In this document: one piece after another, positions 8,290 through 14,970 of the stretch
How the letters are laid out: each line of letters opens with the position of its first letter
Position numbering within the stretch: the stretch's first letter is position 1
Assembly (NCBI GenBank): GCA_040397785.1
Contig: JBBAVI010000012.1
Location: 1 to 64,000 of the forward strand
Length of the DNA: 64,000 nt
Source of the DNA: M3007 sp040397785
GTDB lineage: Bacteria; Bacteroidota; Bacteroidia; Chitinophagales; Saprospiraceae
Direction of reading: 5' to 3'
Made by a program: the position numbers and the translations under genes
The notes under the pieces: model-generated
Seen by the model: the letters and a program-made list of their open reading frames with translations, nothing else
What the model was told of the DNA's origin: nothing
Databases searched by the model: none

Positions 8290-10257
8290 GTGTTGAAAAA
8301 TACATCTTTTCCCTTTGTGTCGCTTTTTGACACCATGCCAGCCGAGGTACTTCAATGGCCTTTGGAAGCGGTTGTGCAAACCCTGGAAACGGCCTTTGGC
8401 GTCAACTTATATCCCGCATTTGACCCTGAAATGCGTATTCCGAGTCCAGTTTCCCAAGATCAAAACACCCAATGGTTGAAATCGGCCAACACCGTCGGAA
8501 TCAACGTGCGCACCATCCGCAATTTCTGGAACATTATTCCATATACGATGACCTTGCCGCCTGGGCAAAATGCCATTCATATCCTGCCACTCTGGGAACC
8601 CGGTGTTGTTGCCAGCCTATACGGCCCTTCTAGCTGGAATGTTAACCCGGAATTCTACAGTACCGAAATAGCGGCCGCTTTTTCACACCTGAATACCGTC
8701 GAAAAGCAATTAAAAGTGGTGATCAATCTGTTGCACCTTATGGGCAAATCGGTAGGTATGGATGTTGTACCGCACACGGATCGATTTTCCGAGATGGTTA
8801 TTGCCAACCCGGCCTGTTTTGAATGGCTGCAACGCAAAGACCAACAAATCCTGCAACACGGAAATTGCCTGCACCAAACTGTTGAAACCTTACTTTGGGA
8901 TTTTTTACAATCAGAAGGAAGCGCATGCACGGAACAAGCATTCCTTGAATCGAAATCCTATTTATTCGAACAAATGTCTGAAAATCAGCGACTTCAGATA
9001 TTGTTTGGCATGCCGAGCGATTATGCCGGGCGATTATACCGCCGAAAGCTAATGGTTCAATTGCTCTATGATGCCGGATTTGAAACGGTGCCTGCCACCA
9101 TGGGACCTCCTTACCGCGGACTGGAGGTAGATCCGAGCCCGGATGCCAAGGTCACCGACGAGGATGGACGGGTTTGGATGGATTATCGCATCACCCATCC
9201 TGAATCTTTTTCCAGGGTATTTGGGCCGCTTACGCGCTATAAATTATACGAATCAAAAAACGATAACGCCGATTGGGAACTTGATTTTGACCGACCCAAT
9301 GAAGCGGCCTGGGCGTACGCCTGTACGCATTATGAAGCATTTCAGGCCGAATTTGATTTTGATTTTATGCGGGGCGACATGTCACATGTACAAATGCGGC
9401 CCAATGGCGTTCCACCGGTGCGCGATGCTTTTTACGATCTACTTGGTGCAGTGAAGGAAAGGGTGTTGAAAACAAAACCTTATTTCGGCTATTTTGCGGA
9501 AAGTTTTCTCGCGCCTCCCGGGGTGATGGCCTATGGCGATGAATGTGACCATTTGGAAGCCGCTTTTGCCGATTCTACCTTGGGTGATCTGCAATCCGAA
9601 CCGCTTGGTACCGTGCATTTTGTACAACTATTTGCTCAATACCGAAACTGGTTAGAAACTCGATCATTTTCCCCTTGTTTTACCATTTTAACGGCCGATA
9701 AAGATGATCCGCGATTTGACGAATTTTACCTAAAAGGCAACGAATTACGCTACTTTATGGCACTTTTCTTGACGGACATGCCTTCTTATATGGCGCTCGG
9801 TTTTGAATGCCGGGATGTGCATTATGCCCCTGCGCTGAATGAAAGATATACCAAATTGTACGTTTTTCAGGTAGAATCAGGTCCAAAAATGACGCGCGGG
9901 CCTTATCAATGGGGGCAAAATGTGGAATTATATCAAAACCTGGCCCGACAAAAGAAAGTGTCGCTCGAAATTTTGCCCCTAATTCAAAATGCCCAGACGA
10001 AATGGTTGCTGGCCCCAGATCCTTCCGGAGCCGTCAAGCATATCATCTGGACCCAGGAAAATGATTCAAATTACATTTTCATCGCCAACATGGATTTGGA
10101 AACGACGGAAGCCTTTTCGCTGGTTTTTCCAGCGGATGAATCCTGGGTGCTCCATTTTTCTACCGACCGTGAACTACCAGGAGGATTAGATTGGCCTTAT
10201 CGCGAAGAAATTCTTCCCATTGCACCTGGTGAAGGATTGATTTTAAAACGGGTTTAG
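8290..10257 (+). CDS. GH13-superfamily (alpha-amylase-like) glycosidase, subfamily unclear
   Basis: A 655-residue protein read from GTG 8290; TTG 8293 and ATG 8334 are other possible starts. It has no signal peptide, so it should be cytoplasmic. IHILPLWEPGVVASLYGPSS and NLLHLMGKSVGMDVVPHTDR match strands of an alpha-amylase TIM barrel, the latter resembling conserved region I (DxxxNH). FMRGDMSHVQMRP resembles region II, with Asp363 as the likely nucleophile. Glu404 in YFAESF is a candidate acid/base, and Asp472/Asp473 in TADKDDPRF may provide the third acidic residue. The C-terminal ~90 residues look like the all-beta domain C. Substrate is probably an alpha-glucan or related oligosaccharide, but the motifs are divergent and linkage specificity cannot be called. 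It converges on mpl with a 6-bp gap. Confidence 0.75.
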   Translation: MLKNTSFPFVSLFDTMPAEVLQWPLEAVVQTLETAFGVNLYPAFDPEMRIPSPVSQDQNTQWLKSANTVGINVRTIRNFWNIIPYTMTLPPGQNAIHILPLWEPGVVASLYGPSSWNVNPEFYSTEIAAAFSHLNTVEKQLKVVINLLHLMGKSVGMDVVPHTDRFSEMVIANPACFEWLQRKDQQILQHGNCLHQTVETLLWDFLQSEGSACTEQAFLESKSYLFEQMSENQRLQILFGMPSDYAGRLYRRKLMVQLLYDAGFETVPATMGPPYRGLEVDPSPDAKVTDEDGRVWMDYRITHPESFSRVFGPLTRYKLYESKNDNADWELDFDRPNEAAWAYACTHYEAFQAEFDFDFMRGDMSHVQMRPNGVPPVRDAFYDLLGAVKERVLKTKPYFGYFAESFLAPPGVMAYGDECDHLEAAFADSTLGDLQSEPLGTVHFVQLFAQYRNWLETRSFSPCFTILTADKDDPRFDEFYLKGNELRYFMALFLTDMPSYMALGFECRDVHYAPALNERYTKLYVFQVESGPKMTRGPYQWGQNVELYQNLARQKKVSLEILPLIQNAQTKWLLAPDPSGAVKHIIWTQENDSNYIFIANMDLETTEAFSLVFPADESWVLHFSTDRELPGGLDWPYREEILPIAPGEGLILKRV

Positions 10258-10263
10258 AGGCTC

Positions 10264-11625
10264 TTAAGGTTCCAAATGCTTTAATTGCTCCAAATCCAGG
10301 CCTCCAAAAGTACCGGACGACATCATTAAAAGGTTGCGATCTTGCCATCTTTCGGCCTCAAGGAAACTTAACAGCACCTCTTTGGTCGTAAAAACCTTCA
10401 AATTGGGGTGTTGAAATGCTGTTTGAATGTCATTTTCTGTAAATGTGGGCAGTTTTTTCATTTCCAACGTATGTGGACTAAAGAAAACAATGGCCTGTTC
10501 TGCGCCATCCAAACTTTGTGCATATTCAGGTAAAAACGCCTTTGTCAAGCTGCTGAATGTGTGTAGTTCGAGGCATGCTGTTAGATGACGGGTTGGAAAA
10601 AGTGCTTTTACGGCCTGCACGGTTGCTTTTACTTTTGAAGGTGCATGCGCAAAATCGAGCCATACGGCGCTGGTTTCATGCGCTACAACCAATTGTAACC
10701 GCTTCGAAGCACCTTTGAAATCGGCAATATGTGCCACAAAAGTATCTTCTGAAATGCCCAATGTGGCACACAATAGATAGGCCGATTGTGCATTGCGCAA
10801 ATTGTGTTCTCCAAAAAAAGAAAGTACTTGCGCGGGTTTGCCGCTTCTGACCAACCACATTTTCTCGTCTTGAATACGGTATTGAAATGCATCAAAAGGG
10901 CAACTTTGAAAAGAATCGGTTTGGGAGGCTTGCGCGACCATCTGCTGTAAATGGAGATCAGATGCATACCAAATCAAGCTGCCCTCTGGTTCCAGATGAT
11001 GGATCAAACTGCGAAATTGCGATAAATAGGATTCGAAAGTCGGAAATACATTGATATGATCCCAGGCAATGCCCGTAATAACGGCATGGTGCGGTTGATA
11101 CTGCACCATTTTTGAAACAGGCTCGGTCGCCGAAGAAAGGTATTCGTCCCCTTCAATCACCATAACTGGTGCATCACTCAAGCGCACCATGGTTTCAAAC
11201 CCTTCCAGTTGTGCACCTACCAGGTAATCGAAATCGAGCCCCAATTTGCGCAAAACATGCATAACCATAGCGGTCGTAGTCGTTTTTCCATGGCTGCCGG
11301 CCACAACAAGCCGTTTTTTATGTTGGGCTTGTTGGTAAATGAAAGTAGGGTAGGAGCAGATATTTAATCCAAGTTGCTGGGCGCGCAATAACTCCGGGTT
11401 GTCAATCCGCGCATGCATGCCCAGGATCACGACATCCAGGTCAGCGTGTATGTTTGTCGGGTCCCAGCCTGTTTTTTCTGGCAAAAGTCCGGCTTTTTCC
11501 AGGCGTGTACGAGCAGGATCGTATATTTCATCGTCCGAGCCCGTTACGATATGTCCATTGTTTTGCAAGGCAATCGCAATATTGTGCATGGCGGCACCCC
11601 CAATCGCAATGAGGTGAATGTGCAT
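10264..11625 (-). CDS. mpl: UDP-MurNAc:L-Ala-gamma-D-Glu-meso-DAP ligase, Mpl
   Basis: A 453-residue Mur-ligase-family enzyme that joins recycled murein tripeptide to UDP-MurNAc with ATP, returning it to peptidoglycan synthesis. The N-terminus MHIHLIAIGGAAMHNIAIAL is the UDP-binding Rossmann domain. The ATP P-loop is GSHGKTTT at residues 110-117, followed by VIEGDEYLSS and the WDHINVFPT segment. WLDFAHAPSKVKATVQA begins the C-terminal ligase domain. The ATG at 11623-11625 is preceded by AAGGAGAAA, a strong ribosome-binding site for this genome. It also gives the family N-terminus, so it was preferred to the ATG at 11646. The gene is divergent from the small lipoprotein gene. Confidence 0.95.
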   Translation of the reverse strand: MHIHLIAIGGAAMHNIAIALQNNGHIVTGSDDEIYDPARTRLEKAGLLPEKTGWDPTNIHADLDVVILGMHARIDNPELLRAQQLGLNICSYPTFIYQQAQHKKRLVVAGSHGKTTTTAMVMHVLRKLGLDFDYLVGAQLEGFETMVRLSDAPVMVIEGDEYLSSATEPVSKMVQYQPHHAVITGIAWDHINVFPTFESYLSQFRSLIHHLEPEGSLIWYASDLHLQQMVAQASQTDSFQSCPFDAFQYRIQDEKMWLVRSGKPAQVLSFFGEHNLRNAQSAYLLCATLGISEDTFVAHIADFKGASKRLQLVVAHETSAVWLDFAHAPSKVKATVQAVKALFPTRHLTACLELHTFSSLTKAFLPEYAQSLDGAEQAIVFFSPHTLEMKKLPTFTENDIQTAFQHPNLKVFTTKEVLLSFLEAERWQDRNLLMMSSGTFGGLDLEQLKHLEP

Positions 11626-11691
11626 TTTCTCCTTCGGTCGCAACATTTTATTTTGAAATGAGGTTAAATTTATGCTGTTTTTGTAAAAAAA

Positions 11692-11724
11692 TTTGGAAGG
11701 TATTTGTTAATTGGGGTAAATTTG
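11692..11724 (+). promoter_or_regulatory. Probable promoter of the lipoprotein-ytxJ unit
   Basis: TTTG (11692-11695), a 21-nt spacer and TAAATTTG (11717-11724) match the Bacteroidota -33/-7 pattern about 100 nt upstream of the start at 11829. Confidence 0.5.
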
Positions 11725-11828
11725 CAGCGAAATTAGAATTCGGCCTGGCATTTTACAACAATAAGATAAAAGCTTTTCCGTTTTCAAGAAAACTGCATCT
11801 CATTTTTAAAATAACAAACTGTTGCATC

Positions 11829-11930
11829 ATGAAAAATTGGCAAAAAGTGCTCGCGTTCGTATTTATGGCTGCTGTATTAATGCTGGAAGCTTGTCACCGT
11901 GGTTACGGCTGTCCGGGCGCTGACTTATAA
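11829..11930 (+). CDS. Very small lipoprotein (33 residues)
   Basis: The ATG at 11829 begins a peptide with a basic start (MKNWQK), a hydrophobic core (VLAFVFMAAVLM) and a lipobox-like LEAC, so the mature peptide would be only CHRGYGCPGADL attached to lipid. The cysteine pair and YGCPG ending look deliberate rather than random. The gene lies 15 nt upstream of ytxJ and probably shares its transcript. Function unknown. The short mature region could not do much beyond membrane anchoring, metal or thiol binding, or interaction with a partner. An upstream frame extension to 11658 has no coding character and was ignored. Confidence 0.6.
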   Translation: MKNWQKVLAFVFMAAVLMLEACHRGYGCPGADL

Positions 11931-11945
11931 AATTAAAAACAACCC

Positions 11946-12302
11946 ATGCAATTAGATTGGATTTCAATTGATTCACCCGATGCGGTAGAGCAGATCAAAC
12001 AGCAATCCTTTCAGATACCCTGCCTGATTCTCAAGCATAGCACATCTTGCAATATTAGTGCCATTGCCAAATTCAGGTTGGAAGACGATTGGGATTTTAA
12101 TGCAATAAGTTTGCAACCTTATTACCTCGATTTATTGCGATATCGCCCTGTTTCGGCTTATATTGCAGATACGTTTGAGGTGCATCACGAGTCGCCACAG
12201 GTATTATTAATATCCAATGGTGTCTGTATTTATGATGCCTCCCACTTGGATATTACGGTAGAAGAGATCAAAGAAGCATTGGCTTCGGTTTCAACTATCT
12301 GA
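11946..12302 (+). CDS. ytxJ: YtxJ/BrxC-family monothiol bacilliredoxin
   Basis: A 118-residue thioredoxin-fold protein that, in family members, removes bacillithiol from or reduces bacillithiolated proteins. The active site is FKHST-CxxS-like: LKHSTSCNISAIAKFRLEDDW, with a single Cys (SCNIS). The region YYLDLLRYRPVSAYIADTF, followed by HHESPQVLLISNGVCIYDAS, supplies the cis-Pro loop (SPQV) and the family signature. This implies that the organism makes bacillithiol or a similar thiol. The gene follows the small lipoprotein gene by 15 nt and is ended by a strong hairpin at 12329-12390. Confidence 0.9.
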   Translation: MQLDWISIDSPDAVEQIKQQSFQIPCLILKHSTSCNISAIAKFRLEDDWDFNAISLQPYYLDLLRYRPVSAYIADTFEVHHESPQVLLISNGVCIYDASHLDITVEEIKEALASVSTI

Positions 12303-12328
12303 GTAACTCAAGATAAAAACGATGTATT

Positions 12329-12390
12329 CGGCTGATATTTCTTTGGTGCAAGATCTAATTTTGCACCGGAAGTATCAGCCGTTTTTGTTT
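12329..12390 (+). terminator. Intrinsic terminator after ytxJ
   Basis: A long imperfect stem (CGGCTGATATTTC pairing with GAAGTATCAGCCG, plus GGTGCAA with TTGCACC) spans 12329-12381 and is followed by GTTTTTGTTT. The next gene's -7 box begins 3 nt later. Confidence 0.75.
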
Positions 12391-12392
12391 TA

Positions 12393-12400
12393 TATCTTTG
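12393..12400 (+). promoter_or_regulatory. -7 promoter box of the first plsC gene
   Basis: TATCTTTG ends 6 nt before the GTG start at 12407, implying a leaderless or very short leader transcript. It overlaps the in-frame TTG at 12398, which argues against that codon being the start. Confidence 0.55.
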
Positions 12401-12406
12401 CGGATT

Positions 12407-13150
12407 GTGAGAAAAATAAGGTTAATCTGGAGACTGCTGTATTTTACAGTATTTACAACCCGTATTGTGGGGGAAATTTGGTTGCGCAACAGCCTGCAGG
12501 GCCGCGACCTACAACGCGCCATGCGCATACGCCGAAAATGGGCCAATAAAGTGCTTTATAAAGTGGGGGTGCGCATTGAAGAAGAAGGCGCCATCCCACA
12601 AGGCAAAGGTTTGTTGGTGGGCAACCACCGCAGTTACCTGGATCCGATTATATTATTGCGCAAGGTAGATGCTTGGCCTGTGGCAAAAGCCGAAATTGCA
12701 ACCTGGCCCATGATTGGGGCGGGCGCAGCCATGGCCGGCATCCTTTACCTGCGCCGGGAAGATGCCGGACACCGTGCGAAGGTTTTGGTGCTGATTCGCC
12801 AAACCATTGATTCGGGTTACCCGGTGATTTTGTTCCCAGAGGGCGATACTTGCGATGTACCAGACAAAACCTTGCCCTTTTTGACAGGCGGATTTCGATT
12901 GGCGGCCAAACACGGCTTTGCGGTGACCCCTGTTGCGTTTTTTTATCCCGATCCGCGCGATTTTTGGGTAGGGGACGTCAGTTTTCTTGCACATGCCTGG
13001 CAAAGTTTTGGGCGCAATGAAATTCGGGTGAAAGTATGTTATGGTCCAACCTTGCGGGATACCGATGGTGATGCCTTGCTGAAAGCAGCCCATACCTGGA
13101 TAGAAAATAAACTTCACGCACTGGTATCGGCGCAAAAAACACCTGCTTAA
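12407..13150 (+). CDS. plsC: 1-acyl-sn-glycerol-3-phosphate acyltransferase (copy 1)
   Basis: A 247-residue PlsC/LPLAT-family membrane enzyme that transfers a second acyl chain to lysophosphatidic acid, or to another lyso-acceptor. The catalytic motif HRSYLDP (H-x4-D type) follows LLVGNH. The substrate motif is FPEGDTCDVPDK, where most relatives have FPEGTR or FPEGTT. The GTG at 12407 was chosen because the resulting MRKIRLIWRLLYF aligns with MFKKIRAIVRLVFF of the neighbouring copy. An N-terminal hydrophobic segment anchors it to the inner membrane. It has its own -7 box and is followed after 26 nt by a paralogue at about 40% apparent identity, a tandem duplication. Confidence 0.9.
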   Translation: MRKIRLIWRLLYFTVFTTRIVGEIWLRNSLQGRDLQRAMRIRRKWANKVLYKVGVRIEEEGAIPQGKGLLVGNHRSYLDPIILLRKVDAWPVAKAEIATWPMIGAGAAMAGILYLRREDAGHRAKVLVLIRQTIDSGYPVILFPEGDTCDVPDKTLPFLTGGFRLAAKHGFAVTPVAFFYPDPRDFWVGDVSFLAHAWQSFGRNEIRVKVCYGPTLRDTDGDALLKAAHTWIENKLHALVSAQKTPA

Positions 13151-13176
13151 TACATGAATAACCATCGTCTTATCCC

Positions 13177-13917
13177 ATGTTTAAAAAAATAAGAGCAATT
13201 GTTCGCCTGGTGTTTTTTATTGGGTATCTGCTGTTTATGATTGTTGAGATACTGCTTAAAACACTGTTTTTAGGCAAAGATATTCGGCGTTCTATTCGCA
13301 TCCGACACCGACTTACCCGTTGGTTTTTGCCCAAAATTGGGGTGCGTTTTCATATTAAAGGCGATTCACCTGATACGATTGGGATTTTTGTTTGCAACCA
13401 CCGGTCTTACCTTGACCCTGCCATTATAGCCTGCAATACCTTCTTTTTACCTATATCAAAAGCGGAGGTAGCCAATTGGCCTATACTTGGGTATTGTGCG
13501 CGCATTTCGGGGGTGTTATTTTTAAAACGCGAAAATACTGGCAGTCGAAAGATCATTCTGGATGGCATCGGGGAGCAATTGCAAGCAGGTATGCCTATAT
13601 TATTGTTTCCCGAAGGAACGACCCATGCAAAACCCACCACGGTTGATTTTCGCCCAGGTAGTTTTTTGTTGGTGGCTCGAATTGGATTTCCGGTTATTCC
13701 AGTGATGATTGAATACCAGAATCCTGCCGACTACTGGATTGATACAGATTCTTTTTTAGCGCATTTTATCCGCCGTTTTGGAGAAAAAGAAATACACGTA
13801 CATGTACATTACGGCAGCCCAGTGCAGGAAACAGACGGATTGGCCTTGCTCGCTGCTGCAAAAAACTGGATAGATGCGGAACTTTTAAAAGTTCAAAGTT
13901 CGTTTACTTTTCAATAA
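13177..13917 (+). CDS. plsC: 1-acyl-sn-glycerol-3-phosphate acyltransferase (copy 2)
   Basis: A 246-residue paralogue of the preceding gene, starting at ATG 13177. It keeps the acyltransferase motif NHRSYLDPA and the more canonical FPEGTTHAKP. The N-terminal MFKKIRAIVRLVFFIGYLLF is a membrane segment. Both copies share WPxxG-type spacing after KAE and an almost identical C-terminal layout (DxFLAHxxxxFGxxEIxVxVxYG). The two enzymes probably differ in acyl or acceptor preference, for example phospholipid against ornithine or other amino lipids, which cannot be told here. The genes are likely co-transcribed. Confidence 0.9.
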   Translation: MFKKIRAIVRLVFFIGYLLFMIVEILLKTLFLGKDIRRSIRIRHRLTRWFLPKIGVRFHIKGDSPDTIGIFVCNHRSYLDPAIIACNTFFLPISKAEVANWPILGYCARISGVLFLKRENTGSRKIILDGIGEQLQAGMPILLFPEGTTHAKPTTVDFRPGSFLLVARIGFPVIPVMIEYQNPADYWIDTDSFLAHFIRRFGEKEIHVHVHYGSPVQETDGLALLAAAKNWIDAELLKVQSSFTFQ

Positions 13918-13930
13918 TCAAAAATTCCTG

Positions 13931-13938
13931 TATCTTTG
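13931..13938 (+). promoter_or_regulatory. -7 promoter box of tRNA-Arg
   Basis: TATCTTTG lies 38 nt upstream of the tRNA. A weak -33 (TTTT, 13908-13911) sits 19 nt before it. Confidence 0.55.
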
Positions 13939-13976
13939 CAGCCGCCTAAATTTCTTATAGAGGCAAAATTCAAATC

Positions 13977-14048
13977 GGTCCCGTAGTTCAACGGATAGAA
14001 TGGAGGTTTCCGGTACCTTCGATAGTGGTTCGATCCCACTCGGGACTA
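13977..14048 (+). tRNA. tRNA-Arg (anticodon CCG)
   Basis: A full cloverleaf can be folded by hand. The acceptor arm is GGTCCCG/CGGGACT with one G-T pair, and the D-stem is GTTC/GAAT. The anticodon arm is GAGGT-TTCCGGT-ACCTT, with anticodon CCG at loop positions 34-36. The T-arm is AGTGG-TTCGATC-CCACT, and the discriminator base is A. CCA is not encoded. It decodes CGG. A terminator follows at 14059-14097. Confidence 0.93.
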
Positions 14049-14058
14049 CAACAAGGAA

Positions 14059-14097
14059 GAGACTTTTCAGCTTTAATGCTTGAAAGGTCTTTTTTTA
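14059..14097 (+). terminator. Terminator after tRNA-Arg
   Basis: AGACTTTTCAGC pairs imperfectly with GCTTGAAAGGTCT and is followed by a run of seven T's. Confidence 0.7.
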
Positions 14098-14115
14098 TGT
14101 AGATTTACTCAACCT

Positions 14116-14628
14116 ATGCATATTTACCGCGCATTACCTGAAGATTTACCGCAACTACGTCAAATTGCGGAGGAGACTTTTCGCATCGCCTGGCAGGCCG
14201 AAAACGATCCGATTGAATTTGAGCGGTATTGCGAACGGGCCTTTACGCTGGAAAAAATGGCGAACGAAATGGCCCAACCGAACGTGGCCTTTTACCTGGT
14301 GTATTTGGAAAACACCTTGGCTGCGTATTTAAAGTTGAATTTTAAAAAGCCGATTGAAACCTTGGAAACCACATCTTGTACGCAAATTGAACGGGTGTAC
14401 GTTTATCCAGCATTTCAAAACAAAGGCTTGGGGGCTGCAATATTGCAATATGCCGAAAAGGAGGCAAGCGATCAGGGTTCGAAGTGGATATGGCTCAGTG
14501 TTTGGAAAAAATCTCCGCGGTCCATCGCATTTTATACGCGCAATGGGTTTTCGATATTTGGAGAAGAAACATTTTGGGTAGGCGACGATCCGCAACCGGA
14601 CTGGTTGATGAAAAAAGCACTGCAATAA
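14116..14628 (+). CDS. GNAT-family N-acetyltransferase
   Basis: A 170-residue acetyl-CoA-dependent acetyltransferase. The acetyl-CoA pyrophosphate-binding motif A is IERVYVYPAFQNKGLGAAIL (Q/R-x-x-G-x-G/A form), and motif B is ARS-like: WKKSPRSIAFYTRNGFSIFG. Overall layout resembles PaiA/SpeG-like small-molecule acetyltransferases, but the substrate is not predictable. The ATG at 14116 gives the typical MHIYRALPEDLPQLRQI opening. An in-frame ATG at 14080 lies inside the tRNA terminator hairpin and was rejected. Confidence 0.88.
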   Translation: MHIYRALPEDLPQLRQIAEETFRIAWQAENDPIEFERYCERAFTLEKMANEMAQPNVAFYLVYLENTLAAYLKLNFKKPIETLETTSCTQIERVYVYPAFQNKGLGAAILQYAEKEASDQGSKWIWLSVWKKSPRSIAFYTRNGFSIFGEETFWVGDDPQPDWLMKKALQ

Positions 14629-14641
14629 TTCAAATAAAAAA

Positions 14642-14661
14642 CGGGAGCAAAAGTGCTCCCG
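14642..14661. terminator. Hairpin between convergent genes
   Basis: CGGGAGCA-AAAG-TGCTCCCG is a perfect 8-bp stem with a tetraloop. On the minus strand it is followed by GTTTTTTATTTG, so it looks best as a terminator for the minus-strand kinase transcript, though 310 bp past its stop. It lies 13 nt after the GNAT stop codon. Confidence 0.6.
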
Positions 14662-14970
14662 AAGTCTTCTTGGTAGAAGGTGGTTTTCGTTGGTTTATGA
14701 ACGGCTTCTGTTTTGAGGCATGAGGAAGTCATGGGGTATATTAGCCACTTGTATAATTTAAAGCGCTGGGGCTGGTTTTTGAGGTTTATTTGAAATATGG
14801 AATTTTGGAACCTGGTATTTTGCTCAACAAGGGGAATGCTTGAGTCTGTCCATCGATAGTGTAGCCTTACATTATACCACAAAGGTAGGACATGTATGTA
14901 TTCCGGGAAATAGTCTAAATATGCGATAATTTACCTAATTTGTTGGTCATTCATGCCGCGTATAGCATGT
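14662..14970. other. Gene-free stretch after the sensor kinase gene
   Basis: Open frames here are short and have no recognisable product. The stretch would be the 3' untranslated part of the kinase transcript if the hairpin at 14642-14661 is its terminator. No repeat was found. Confidence 0.4.
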
